NCBI RefSeq assembly: GCF_008086115.1
Contig: NZ_VSIY01000006.1
Location: 1 to 64,000 of the forward strand
Direction of reading: 5' to 3'
Length of the DNA stretch: 64,000 bases
From: Maritimibacter fusiformis
Lineage (GTDB): Bacteria > Pseudomonadota > Alphaproteobacteria > Rhodobacterales > Rhodobacteraceae
Part shown: in pieces, positions 35,180 through 43,377 of the stretch
Layout of the letters: each line of letters opens with the position of its first letter
How positions within the stretch are numbered: position 1 is the first letter of the stretch
The notes under the pieces: generated by a model
Database searches by the model: none
Seen by the model: only the letters and a program-made list of their open reading frames with translations
Told to the model about the DNA's origin: nothing
Translations under genes and position numbers: made by a program

Positions 35180-35278
35180 CCCCGATCCGAGAGAGCACGA
35201 GACGCAAGATTAGCCAAAGCGCCGTCGCAAGAAAAGCCTTTTGCGGCATGACGTTGAGAAATGGAGGCACACCGCCGC

Positions 35279-35303
35279 GGAACAATTGCGCCGATCCGGC
35301 GTT
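35279..35303 (+). promoter_or_regulatory. EcfG-type promoter for the membrane histidine kinase
   Basis: GGAAC (35279-35283), 16-bp spacer, CGTT (35300-35303): exact consensus, 98 bp before the chosen start and 11 bp before an alternative ATG at 35314. Confidence 0.75.
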
Positions 35304-35400
35304 GCCCATCATAATGGGCAGATTTTGCCATGCGGTCGGGAAGGGGATCGAGCGTGCAACAGGTCAATACAAACCCGTGGGGCGGCGGGTCGGCGGACGC

Positions 35401-37176
35401 ATGACGGCGCCGGGCGACACGCAGGACGGCAGGCCGCCACTGGCCGATCCCGGCGCGGAGCCGCCGGAACCGGGGCCGCACCGCAGCCTGCTGGCGATGG
35501 TCGCGCTGTTTCTGACCGTGGCGATCCTGCCGGTCGGGCTGATCGCCGTGTCCAAGGTGCGCGAAGTGCGCGAACGGGTCGAGATCTCGCAATATGAACA
35601 GATCAGAACCCTGACCGCCCGCGCCGTGCAGCCCGAACGCGACGCGATCACCGCCGCCTTCGGGCTGGCCAAGGGTCTGGCCTCGGCGGTGGCGCTGCTC
35701 GATCCCGACGAGGCGCGCTGTTCGCAGATCATGGCGCAGAGCACCTTTTCCATCCCCGACCTGCTGTTCGTCGGCTTCGTGCGCGAGGGCGGCTGGTCGC
35801 GCTGCAACAACCTGGGCCGGACCTTCGATTTCACCGACCAGCCGCAGACCCGCGAATTGTTCGACAACAAGAAACCCAAGGTCATGTTCACCCCGGCGGG
35901 CGGGGCCTCGGGGCGGGCGGTGGTGATCGTCGCCCAGCCGGTGAACGCGCCCGACGACAGCTTTCTCGGCTTCATCTCGCTGTCGCTGCCGGTCACCTCG
36001 ATGGCGGCGGCGCGCGAACGTCACAGCATTCCCGACGCGCTTGACCTCGTGACCTTCAACGACACCGGCGAAGTGCTGACGGCGGACATGATGAACCAGC
36101 CGCTGGCCGACGTGCTGCCGCGCGGGCTGGCGCTGGAGACACTGGGCGAACTGGCGCCCAAGAGCTTTGCCACCGAGACGGAGGCCGGCGAACGGCGGCT
36201 GTTCCTGGTCACCACGATCTATCCGGGCCGGGCCTTCGCGCTGGCCAGTTTCAGCCCCGAGCGCGGTGTCCTGACGCCCGGTTCGCCCGAGCGCACCACC
36301 ATCGTGACCACGTTGGCGATGTGGCTGGCGGGGGTCGTCGTGGCGCTGATCGGGTTCTACCTCCTGGCGGTGCGGCCGCTCGAGACGCTGGGCACGCGGA
36401 TGCGGCACTTTGCCGGCGGGCGGCGGGTGCTGGAAGATGTCGACCGCCCCAGCGCCTTGCGCGAATTCGAGACCATCAACCGCACCTTCGTGCAGATGGC
36501 GCGCAAGATCATCCGCGACGAGGCCGACCTCGAGAACGCGCTTTACGAGCGCGAGGCGCTGCTGCGCGAGGTGCACCACCGGGTCAAGAACAACCTGCAA
36601 CTGATCAGCTCGATCCTGAACATGGAACAGCGCCAGACCGACACGCCCGAGGTGCGCCAGAAGCTTACCCGGCTGCAGGGGCGGCTGAGCGGGCTGGCCA
36701 GCGTCTACCGCGAACTCTACGAGTCCGAGACCTTTTCCAGCGTGCGCATCGACCGGCTGCTCGACGCGCTGCTGCGGCAATTGTCGCCATCCTCGGGCGA
36801 CGGGGCGGACGGGGTGCGGATCAGCCTGTCGCTCGATCCGGTCACGCTGGTGCCCGACCAGGCGGCGCAACTGGCGCTGCTCAGCGTCGAGGCGTTCTCC
36901 AACGCGCTGGAGCACCACGCGCCGGATGCGGACGGGGTCAATGCCATCGCCGTCAATCTGCGCGACGGTCCCGACGACTGGGTGACGCTCGAGGTCGTCA
37001 ATTCGGCCGCCGCGGCGCATGGCACGCCGACGCAGGTTTCGCTGGGCGCGCGCCTGATCGACGCCTTCGCGCTGCAACTGGGCGGCAGCGCCGAGCGTGA
37101 CGCCTCGCCGGGGCGCTATTCGGTCACGGTGCGCTTCCGGCGCGCGGCCGCGTCGGACGACAGCGCCACGGTGTGA
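35401..37176 (+). CDS. transmembrane HisKA_2 sensor histidine kinase
   Basis: A 591-residue membrane kinase. TM1 is about 30-52 (LLAMVALFLTVAILPVGLIA) and TM2 about 300-325 (WLAGVVVALIGFYLLAV), enclosing a periplasmic Cache-like sensor of about 240 residues. The cytoplasmic part has a HAMP-like linker and the HisKA_2 H-box LREVHHRVKNNLQLISSILN (about 390-410), then an N-box LALLSVEAFSNALEHHAP. HisKA_2/HWE kinases with HRxxN are the usual PhyR kinases. The start is uncertain: ATG 35401 has a weak site, and ATG 35314 would give an almost leaderless message from the EcfG promoter. Confidence 0.9.
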   Translation: MTAPGDTQDGRPPLADPGAEPPEPGPHRSLLAMVALFLTVAILPVGLIAVSKVREVRERVEISQYEQIRTLTARAVQPERDAITAAFGLAKGLASAVALLDPDEARCSQIMAQSTFSIPDLLFVGFVREGGWSRCNNLGRTFDFTDQPQTRELFDNKKPKVMFTPAGGASGRAVVIVAQPVNAPDDSFLGFISLSLPVTSMAAARERHSIPDALDLVTFNDTGEVLTADMMNQPLADVLPRGLALETLGELAPKSFATETEAGERRLFLVTTIYPGRAFALASFSPERGVLTPGSPERTTIVTTLAMWLAGVVVALIGFYLLAVRPLETLGTRMRHFAGGRRVLEDVDRPSALREFETINRTFVQMARKIIRDEADLENALYEREALLREVHHRVKNNLQLISSILNMEQRQTDTPEVRQKLTRLQGRLSGLASVYRELYESETFSSVRIDRLLDALLRQLSPSSGDGADGVRISLSLDPVTLVPDQAAQLALLSVEAFSNALEHHAPDADGVNAIAVNLRDGPDDWVTLEVVNSAAAAHGTPTQVSLGARLIDAFALQLGGSAERDASPGRYSVTVRFRRAAASDDSATV

Positions 37177-37198
37177 CGGTCTGACGCGGGTCGGGTCG

Positions 37199-37223
37199 GG
37201 AACATCTGGGCGCGGCGGGGGTT
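37199..37223 (+). promoter_or_regulatory. EcfG-type promoter for the envelope stress operon
   Basis: GGAAC (37199-37203), 16-bp spacer, GGTT (37220-37223), 59 bp before the first gene of the three-gene overlapping operon. Confidence 0.6.
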
Positions 37224-37281
37224 GTCCTGTCAAGCGGCCCCGCCGAACCGGCTGGGGCTGGCCGACCAGACGGAGGACGAC

Positions 37282-37809
37282 ATGGCAACGAAATCCAAGA
37301 AGATCGCCCGCGACGCCAAGGAACGGGTCAAGGCCACGGTCAAGGATCTGGCCGACGAGACCGCCGAGATGGCGCGCGAGGAACTCGACGACGGCAAGGC
37401 CGCGCTGCGTGCCAAGGGGCGTGACTTGCGCGACGCCGCCGCCGACGAGATCGACGAAACCGGAGAGGCGGCACGCGACGCCGCCGGGCGTTTCGACGAC
37501 GACGATTACCGCCACCGCGCCGCCGCCCACCTGGCGGATGCGCTGGACGGTCTGGCCGAGCGCCTGCGCCAGCGCGAGCCGGGGCAGATGCGCGCCGATG
37601 TCGAGGACTTCGCCCGCAAGAACCCCCTGCTTTTCTACGCCGGCGCGGCGCTGGGCGGCTTTGCGCTGGCGCGGCTGGCCAAGGCGACCGGGCGTGAAGG
37701 CGCGGACGCATCGGAGGAAGACCCGGACGAAGACTATCCCTTCCGCGACGACATCCCCGGCTACCCTGACCGCAAGGGCCGCGTCACCAACGGAGACGCG
37801 CGGCGATGA
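37282..37809 (+). CDS. helical stress protein with one membrane segment
   Basis: A 175-residue protein starting MATKSKKIARDAKERVKATV after GGAGG. The first 115 residues are charged and helical with LEA/apolipoprotein-like repeats (KDLADETAEMAREELDDGKA; RDLRDAAADEIDETGEAARD). A single hydrophobic helix follows (NPLLFYAGAALGGFALARL, about 114-132), then an acidic tail. The arrangement resembles ElaB/YqjD ribosome-associated membrane proteins or nutrient-deprivation-induced proteins, though no family was firmly recognised. It overlaps the next gene by 4 bp (ATGA). Confidence 0.7.
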   Translation: MATKSKKIARDAKERVKATVKDLADETAEMAREELDDGKAALRAKGRDLRDAAADEIDETGEAARDAAGRFDDDDYRHRAAAHLADALDGLAERLRQREPGQMRADVEDFARKNPLLFYAGAALGGFALARLAKATGREGADASEEDPDEDYPFRDDIPGYPDRKGRVTNGDARR

Positions 37810-38189
37810 GCGCGCCGGGCGGCCAATCCCTGCTGGCCGATATCCTCGACCACCTCGGGCGGCTTCTGCGCCGCGAACTTGACCTGATCACCGCCGAGTT
37901 TCGCGCGGCGCTCGGGCGCGCCGGGGTGGCGCTGGGACTGCTTGCGCTGGCGGTTGCGCTGGCGCTGACCGGGTTCAATGCGCTGGTTGGCGCTGCGACT
38001 GCGGGGCTGGTGGCGCTGGGACTGGACCCCGGCTGGGCCGGCCTGATCGTCGGGCTTGTCCTCGTCGCCGTGGCCTGGGCCCTGGGCCGCAAGGCGTTGG
38101 GCGATCTCGACCGACTGAACCTCGTGCCACGGCGCAGCCGCGACAACCTGCGCCGTGATGCCGAGACCATCAAGGAGACACTGAAATGA
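37806..38189 (+). CDS. phage holin-like (Holin-X/YqjE type) membrane protein
   Basis: A 127-residue protein of the superfamily that includes actinobacterial Holin-X and YqjE. An amphipathic start (LLADILDHLGRLLRRELDLI, about 9-28) is followed by two transmembrane helices (GVALGLLALAVALALTGFNA and LDPGWAGLIVGLVLVAVAWA) and a basic C-terminus (VPRRSRDNLRRDAETIKETL). Overlaps both neighbours by 4 bp. YqjE partners YqjD and YqjK in enterobacterial envelope stress; a similar structural role is likely here. It is not evidence of a prophage. Confidence 0.8.
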   Translation: MSAPGGQSLLADILDHLGRLLRRELDLITAEFRAALGRAGVALGLLALAVALALTGFNALVGAATAGLVALGLDPGWAGLIVGLVLVAVAWALGRKALGDLDRLNLVPRRSRDNLRRDAETIKETLK

Positions 38190-38956
38190 CCGACAGAAAC
38201 GATCCCAAGAGCATCCAGGACATCGAACGCGACATCGCGCGCGAGCGTGCCGAACTGAGCGACAAGATCGAGCATCTGCGCGACGAATACTCGCCCGAGC
38301 GGCTGATCCAGTCCGCCGGCGAAACGCTGCGCCGTGAGGGCGCCGGGCTGGCGCGTGCCGCCGGACGCACCATGCGCGACCACCCGGTCGCAACGACCGT
38401 CACCGGCCTCGGTCTGGCGGCGCTGATCGTCGGCGCGACCGCCGCGGCGCGCAAGGAGCGTGGCGGGGCGTCGGGGTCCGATGACGGCTATGCCGGATCG
38501 CGCGCCAGCCTGCCCGACCTGCATGGCGACGAAGGTGGCCCGTCGGTGGGCGAGAGGATGAAAAGCCGCGCCGCGGAGATGCGCGCGGCGATCCACGAAG
38601 GCACCGAAGAGCTGTCGGAGGCGGCCCGCGAGCGGGTGCGCGCGGCCCGCGAGAAGGCCATCGAGGCCCAGCACAAGCTGGAACACCAGATCCGGCGCGG
38701 CGCCTCGGAAGCGCGCGACCAGGCCCGAGAACACCCGCTGGTCGCGGGCGCCCTGGCGCTGGCCATCGGCGCGGCGGTGGGGGCGGCGTTGCCGCGCACC
38801 CGGACCGAGGATGCCACCCTTGGCCGCACCCGCGACCGGCTGCTGGACGAGGCCGACCAGGTGCTGCGCGAGGAATTGCGCGCCCTGCGCGAAGCCGGTG
38901 AAGCGGCGCTGGCCGAGGGACGCGAAGCCGCCGCCTCGGTCTGGGAACGCCGCTGA
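38186..38956 (+). CDS. DUF3618 domain membrane protein
   Basis: A 256-residue protein. The N-terminal DUF3618 is clear (SIQDIERDIARERAELSDKI EH at about 8-30). A hydrophobic helix near 70-90 (ATTVTGLGLAALIVGATAAA), a long charged coil (115-190, SEAARERVRAAREKAIEAQH and similar), a second short hydrophobic segment (VAGALALAIGAAVGAALP, about 189-206) and a helical C-terminus follow. Third gene of an operon linked by ATGA overlaps, so translationally coupled. Presumed envelope role; function not known. Confidence 0.85.
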   Translation: MTDRNDPKSIQDIERDIARERAELSDKIEHLRDEYSPERLIQSAGETLRREGAGLARAAGRTMRDHPVATTVTGLGLAALIVGATAAARKERGGASGSDDGYAGSRASLPDLHGDEGGPSVGERMKSRAAEMRAAIHEGTEELSEAARERVRAAREKAIEAQHKLEHQIRRGASEARDQAREHPLVAGALALAIGAAVGAALPRTRTEDATLGRTRDRLLDEADQVLREELRALREAGEAALAEGREAAASVWERR

Positions 38957-39021
38957 TCCCGACCCGTGGGCTTGGCAAACTCCGGCCGCTGTCTTAGGCA
39001 GGGCTCAAAGGAGTCTTGCCG

Positions 39022-39612
39022 ATGTTCACCGGGATCATCACCGATGTGGGGCGTGTCGCCTCGGTCACGCGCCGGGGCGACATGCACGCGCGTATCGAAA
39101 CCGCCTATGACACCGCCGGGATAGACATCGGGGCCTCGATCGCCTCGGACGGGGTTTGCCTGACCGTGGTCGATCTCGGCCCCGGCTGGTATGCCGTCGA
39201 TATCTCCGCCGAGACGCTGGACAAGACCAATCTCGGGGCCTGGGACAAGGGCCGGCGGGTCAACCTCGAACGCGCTTTGAAGGTCGGGGATGAACTCGGC
39301 GGGCATATCGTGTCGGGCCATGTCGACGGGGTGGCCGAGGTGGTTTCCGTGATCGACGAGGGCGAGAGCACGCGGGTGCGCCTCATGGCCCCTGCCGCGC
39401 TGGCGCGGTTCATCGCGCCGAAGGGCTCGGTGGCGCTCAACGGCACGTCGCTCACGGTCAACGAGGTCGAGGGCGACAGCTTCGGCGTCAACCTGATCCC
39501 GCACACCAAGGAGGTGACGAACTGGGGCGAGATCACGGTGGGCGACAAGGTGAACCTGGAGATCGACACGCTGGCGCGCTATGTCGCGCGGCTGCACGAG
39601 ACCGCGCGATAG
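39022..39612 (+). CDS. ribE: riboflavin synthase alpha chain
   Basis: A 196-residue riboflavin synthase converting two lumazines to riboflavin. The N-terminal MFTGIITDVGRV is the hallmark, and the second barrel repeat begins GGHIVSGHVDGVAEVV (near 93). Catalytic-region motifs SDGVCLTVVD and NGTSLTVNEVEGD mark the two homologous halves. AAAGGAG (39007-39013) precedes the ATG. The only other riboflavin gene in the window is ribD at 14 kb. Confidence 0.96.
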   Translation: MFTGIITDVGRVASVTRRGDMHARIETAYDTAGIDIGASIASDGVCLTVVDLGPGWYAVDISAETLDKTNLGAWDKGRRVNLERALKVGDELGGHIVSGHVDGVAEVVSVIDEGESTRVRLMAPAALARFIAPKGSVALNGTSLTVNEVEGDSFGVNLIPHTKEVTNWGEITVGDKVNLEIDTLARYVARLHETAR

Positions 39613-39634
39613 GGGCAGCACCGGTCGCGGTGCT

Positions 39635-39662
39635 TTGACATATAGCGGCTTGCGCATATGAT
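39635..39662 (+). promoter_or_regulatory. sigma-70 promoter of the MBL-fold gene
   Basis: TTGACA (39635-39640), 16-bp spacer, TATGAT (39657-39662), 28 bp before the start codon. The best sigma-70-type match noticed in the window. Confidence 0.7.
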
Positions 39663-39689
39663 CCCTGGCAGCAGATCAGGGAGGCCCAG

Positions 39690-40655
39690 ATGACACTCAT
39701 TCGCCCGACCCGGCGCGACATCCTCAAGGTCGCCGCCGCAGCACCGGCGCTCGCCATGCCCGCCAGCGCCCGGGCCATGCTGGGGGCGCCCGAGGGCGGC
39801 AACCCGGCGCATTTCCGGTTTTCGCTGGGCGAGGCGCGGGTCAGCATCGTGTCGGACGGCTGGTTCGCGCAACCGATGAGCGGCATCGCGATCAACGCCC
39901 CCGAGGACGAGAAACTGGCCGCCATCGCCGCCAACTACATCGCGCCGGACGCCAATTACGCCCATACCAACCACGTCTATGTCGAGACCGGCGAGGCCCG
40001 GGTGCTGATCGACGTGGGCTCTGGCAGCCGGTTCCTGCCGACCGCGGGGCGGCTTGTCGCCAATCTCGAGGCGGCGGGGATCGACCCCTACGGTATCACC
40101 CACGTGGTCATCACCCACGCCCATCCCGATCACATCTGGGGCATCCGCGACGATTTCGACGAACCGCTGGTGCCGGATGCGGAGTATGTCATCGGGGCGG
40201 CGGAACATGCCTATTGGCTGCAAGACGGGCTGGTCGACCGGGTCGCACCGGAGGATCAGCAGTTCGTGGTCGGCGCGGTGAATTCGCTGAGCGCCGAGGG
40301 GGTCGAATGGACCCTGGCCGAAGACGGCGCCGAGGTCGCGCCGGGGGTGCGGCTGGTGGCCTCGCCGGGGCACACGGCGGGGCATATGTCGGTGATGATC
40401 ACCTCGGGCGACGAGGCGCTTCTGGCCTTCGGCGACGCGCTGACCCATGCCTGGTTCAACTTCGACCACCCCGGCTGGGTGATCGCCGCGGACGCCGACC
40501 CCGAGGGGACGGTGGCAAGCCGCCTGCGCCTGCTCGACATGGCGGCGAGCGAGCGGATCGCGACGGTCGGCTATCACTTCCCGTTCCCGGGGGTCGGGCA
40601 TGTGACGAAGATCGACGGGCGCTTTCGGTTCGTTCCGGCGCTTTGGCAGTTCTGA
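39690..40655 (+). CDS. exported MBL-fold metallohydrolase
   Basis: A 321-residue metallo-beta-lactamase-fold protein. The N-terminus is a Tat-type signal: PTRRDILKVAAAAPALAM, with twin arginines at 8-9, cut after SARA. Metal ligands include the HxHxDH motif THAHPDHIWG (about residue 147), the later H in SPGHTAGHMSVM and the D in FGDALTHAW. This matches the N-acyl homoserine lactonase/YcbL-like hydrolase group; the substrate is unknown. Alone between ribE and the amino-sugar regulator, with its own strong promoter. Confidence 0.85.
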   Translation: MTLIRPTRRDILKVAAAAPALAMPASARAMLGAPEGGNPAHFRFSLGEARVSIVSDGWFAQPMSGIAINAPEDEKLAAIAANYIAPDANYAHTNHVYVETGEARVLIDVGSGSRFLPTAGRLVANLEAAGIDPYGITHVVITHAHPDHIWGIRDDFDEPLVPDAEYVIGAAEHAYWLQDGLVDRVAPEDQQFVVGAVNSLSAEGVEWTLAEDGAEVAPGVRLVASPGHTAGHMSVMITSGDEALLAFGDALTHAWFNFDHPGWVIAADADPEGTVASRLRLLDMAASERIATVGYHFPFPGVGHVTKIDGRFRFVPALWQF

Positions 40656-40657
40656 GA

Positions 40658-40681
40658 TAATACCAGTTCAATACATATCTC
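40658..40681. promoter_or_regulatory. candidate GntR operator/promoter region
   Basis: An AT-rich GATAATACCAGTTCAATACA-type stretch between the MBL gene and the GntR regulator is exceptional for this GC-rich DNA and contains ATACCA, reminiscent of NagR/HutC half-sites. The operator role is a guess. Confidence 0.25.
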
Positions 40682-40728
40682 TTGCGTGACCGCCGGGCAC
40701 CGCCTATCACCTGCGCGAGAGGGGTGCG

Positions 40729-41517
40729 ATGACCGGAGCCGTGGACAATACCGAAGCGCTGACCGCGATGCTGCGTCACGCCATGGCGGGCGAGGCCGGG
40801 CAGGGTGCGCTCTATCAACGGCTGGCCGCGGCCCTGTCGCGCGCCATCGCGGGCGGGCTGTTGGCCGACGGCGCGGCGCTGCCGTCCGAGCGTTGCCTGA
40901 CCGAGGGGCTCGGCCTGTCGCGCGTCACCGTGCGCGCGGCGCTGGACCGGCTGGTCGAGCAGGGGCTGGTGCAGCGCCGGCAGGGCGCGCGCTCGGTGGT
41001 GCGCAGCCGGGTCGAGAAAACCCCGGAGCTGGCCAGCTTTTCCGAGGAAATGCGGGCGCGCGGGCGGGTTCCGTCGAGCCTGTGGATCGAGCGCAGCCGC
41101 GCCCCGGCGGAACTGTTCGAAAGCATGGCGCTGGGGCTTGAGCCGGGCGCCGAGGTGGCGCGGCTGTCACGGGTGCGGCTGGCCGACGACGTGCCGGTGG
41201 CGGTCGAGGTGGCGGCGGTGCCGGCCACGTTGTTGCCGGACCCCGAGGCGGTCGATGCGTCGCTTTACGCGGCGCTGCGCGCGCGGGGCCACGTGCCGCA
41301 CCACGGCTTTCAGCGGGTGCGCGCGGAACTGGCCTCAAACGACGATGCCGCGCGCCTTGGGCTGGTGCCGGGGGCGCCGGTGCTGGCCTTCGAGCGGCGG
41401 GCGTTCCTGGCCGATGGCCGGGCGCTGGAGGTCACGCGAACCCGCTACAGCGGTGCCGCCTACGAATTCGCCACCCGTTTGAGCCTGTCGGATCAACACC
41501 AGAAACAGACCAGTTGA
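40729..41517 (+). CDS. GntR family (HutC/UTRA) transcriptional regulator
   Basis: A 262-residue regulator with an N-terminal winged helix (LYQRLAAALSRAIAGGLLAD, then ALPSERCLTEGLGLSRVTVR, about 28-75) and a C-terminal UTRA effector domain (about 105-250; SFSEEMRARGRVPSSLWIER, ARLSRVRLADDVPVAVE). HutC-type regulators such as NagR/NagQ respond to GlcN-6-P or GlcNAc-6-P. It lies directly upstream of nagB with 7 bp between, so it most likely controls the amino-sugar genes. Confidence 0.88.
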   Translation: MTGAVDNTEALTAMLRHAMAGEAGQGALYQRLAAALSRAIAGGLLADGAALPSERCLTEGLGLSRVTVRAALDRLVEQGLVQRRQGARSVVRSRVEKTPELASFSEEMRARGRVPSSLWIERSRAPAELFESMALGLEPGAEVARLSRVRLADDVPVAVEVAAVPATLLPDPEAVDASLYAALRARGHVPHHGFQRVRAELASNDDAARLGLVPGAPVLAFERRAFLADGRALEVTRTRYSGAAYEFATRLSLSDQHQKQTS

Positions 41518-41524
41518 GGAACCC

Positions 41525-42301
41525 ATGAAAGTCCTGATCTTCCCCGATGCCGAACGCGCCGTCGCGCGTGTCGCCGACACCATGTTGTCGCTGGTCCGCG
41601 CCAACCCCGAGGCGGTGCTGGGCCTAGCCACCGGCGGCACGATGGAGCCGGTCTATCGCGCCCTGATCGCGCGCGCGGCGGGGGTGAGTTTCGCCCGGGT
41701 CACGTCGTTCAACCTTGACGAATACGTCGGGCTGGCGCCGGATCATCCGCAATCCTACCACGCCTACATGCGCCACCACCTGTTCGATCATCTCGACACC
41801 GACCCGGCCCGCCTGCACCTGCCGCTGGGCAATGCCGACAGCCCCAACGCCGAGGCCGAACGCTATGACGCGACGATCGCGGCGGCGGGCGGGGTCGATC
41901 TGCAACTGCTCGGGCTGGGCGTCAACGGGCATATCGGCTTCAACGAGCCGGGGTCGAGCCTCGGCTCGCGCACCCGCACCAAGACCCTGACCCAGAAGAC
42001 CCGCGACGACAACGCGCGGTTTTTCGGCGCCGACGAAGAGGTGCCGCACTATGCGATCACAATGGGTATCGCCACCATCATGGAGGCGCGCGAGGTCATG
42101 CTGCTGGCCACCGGGCCGCACAAGGCCCAGGCCGTCGCCAACACCGTGGAAGGCCCGGTCAGCACCTTCTGCCCGGCCTCGATGATTCAGTTTCACCGCC
42201 ACGCAACGGTGGTGCTGGACGAAGAGGCGGCGGCGAAGCTCAAGCTGCGGGACTACTACCAGATCGTGCACCCGGACGGCGAAGAGGTGGACCTCGGCTG
42301 A
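41525..42301 (+). CDS. nagB: glucosamine-6-phosphate deaminase
   Basis: A 258-residue NagB converting GlcN-6-P to fructose-6-P and ammonia. Motifs: GLATGGTMEPVYRAL (phosphate binding, about 37-51), FNLDEYVGL (about 62-70, catalytic Asp), LLGLGVNGHIGFNEPGSS (about 128-145, catalytic His and Glu). It is slightly shorter than E. coli NagB and lacks its allosteric C-terminal extension. No nagA is adjacent, which is unusual. Confidence 0.95.
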   Translation: MKVLIFPDAERAVARVADTMLSLVRANPEAVLGLATGGTMEPVYRALIARAAGVSFARVTSFNLDEYVGLAPDHPQSYHAYMRHHLFDHLDTDPARLHLPLGNADSPNAEAERYDATIAAAGGVDLQLLGLGVNGHIGFNEPGSSLGSRTRTKTLTQKTRDDNARFFGADEEVPHYAITMGIATIMEAREVMLLATGPHKAQAVANTVEGPVSTFCPASMIQFHRHATVVLDEEAAAKLKLRDYYQIVHPDGEEVDLG

Positions 42302-42304
42302 GGC

Positions 42305-43153
42305 TCAGGATTTCAGCACCGAAACCGCCTGTTCGGCGGCCTGAATGCGGTCGTTGGACTGCGGCATCTGCTGCACCAGAAGGATGAACAGCAGATCGGC
42401 CAGCGCAAGCTGGGCATCGCGCGAGGTGATGGCCGAGGAGCGCGCCTTTTCCTCGTCCGCGACCACGAAAAGCTGGATATCGGCCAGCGCCGACAGCCGG
42501 TTGGGCTGCACCCCGGTGATCGAGATCACCCGCGCGCCCTTGGCGCGGGCCTGCTCGGCGATGCGCAGGGTTTCGAGGCTGGCGCCGGAATAGGACAGCG
42601 CGATCAGCACGTCGTCGGGGCCAAGCGCGGTGGCATTGGCGATCTGGATGTGGCTGTCGGCGTCGAACATCACCAGCGCGCCCAGTTTTTGCAGCTTGTA
42701 GCCGAAATCGCGCGCCACCAGTGACGAGGCGCCGACCCCGACCAGTTGCACCCGCCGGGCGGTGCCGATGGCATCGAGCGCCCGGCGCAGCGCGTGTTCG
42801 CCATTGGCCGCGACGGTCTGCTGCACCGAGTGGATTTTCGAGCCGATCAGCTTCTGGATCGTGGTGGCGTAGCTGTCGGAGGCGTCGATGGTGCCGTGCA
42901 CCACGCCCGCGGGCACCGGCCAGGCCTGCGCGGTGGCCTGGCTGACCGCCAGCTTGAACTCCTGGTAGCCGCGAAACCCGAGCTTCTGGCAGAACTTGAC
43001 CACGCCGGACTGGCTTCGCCCGGTGGCCTCGGCAAGGCTGGCCGAGGACATCTGGTAGGCGCGGTCGGGGTCGGACAGGACGAACTCGGCGATCTTGCGT
43101 TCACCGGCGGTAAAGCTGTCGATCTGGGCCTTGATGATGGTCAGCACGGACAT
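42305..43153 (-). CDS. RpiR/MurR-type transcriptional regulator
   Basis: A 282-residue regulator with the start at MSVLTIIKAQIDSFTAGERK. The N-terminal HTH_6 domain is clear (AEFVLSDPDRAYQMSSASLA, then EATGRSQSGVVKFCQKLGF). The C-terminal SIS sugar-phosphate-binding domain runs from about 120 to 255 (RVQLVGVGASSLVARDFGYK; VLIALSYSGASLETLRIA). MurR-type members bind MurNAc-6-P and repress murQ. It is divergent from murQ, consistent with that role, and its 3' end lies 3 bp from nagB. Confidence 0.88.
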   Translation of the reverse strand: MSVLTIIKAQIDSFTAGERKIAEFVLSDPDRAYQMSSASLAEATGRSQSGVVKFCQKLGFRGYQEFKLAVSQATAQAWPVPAGVVHGTIDASDSYATTIQKLIGSKIHSVQQTVAANGEHALRRALDAIGTARRVQLVGVGASSLVARDFGYKLQKLGALVMFDADSHIQIANATALGPDDVLIALSYSGASLETLRIAEQARAKGARVISITGVQPNRLSALADIQLFVVADEEKARSSAITSRDAQLALADLLFILLVQQMPQSNDRIQAAEQAVSVLKS

Positions 43154-43187
43154 GGGCGGCCTCGGTCTCGGGGGGGCGATGTGGATA

Positions 43188-43195
43188 GAATATTC
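43188..43195. promoter_or_regulatory. palindrome upstream of the RpiR gene
   Basis: GAATATTC, an 8-bp palindrome 34 bp before the RpiR start in an AT-rich patch. It resembles half-sites of the GAATT-N3-AATTC dyad near murQ and may be an autoregulatory operator. Confidence 0.3.
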
Positions 43196-43377
43196 CTGAT
43201 TTCCGATCATTTGTGAATGGTGGATTTGTGTGCGGGGTTGGTTTTCGGGTCGGGTAGGTGGTTCGAGAGAAAGGATAAGCGGTGCTAAGACAGTTGGTTA
43301 GAGGGTGTTTATCATCTCATTTGACGCTGTCATCTCCAACCGCCTCGTCGTGAAGGAATAAAAAATACACAATCCCG

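Noticed and set aside
37806..38189. Prophage lysis gene
   Set aside because: The holin-like protein is in a stress operon without any other phage genes; this superfamily includes non-phage YqjE-type proteins.
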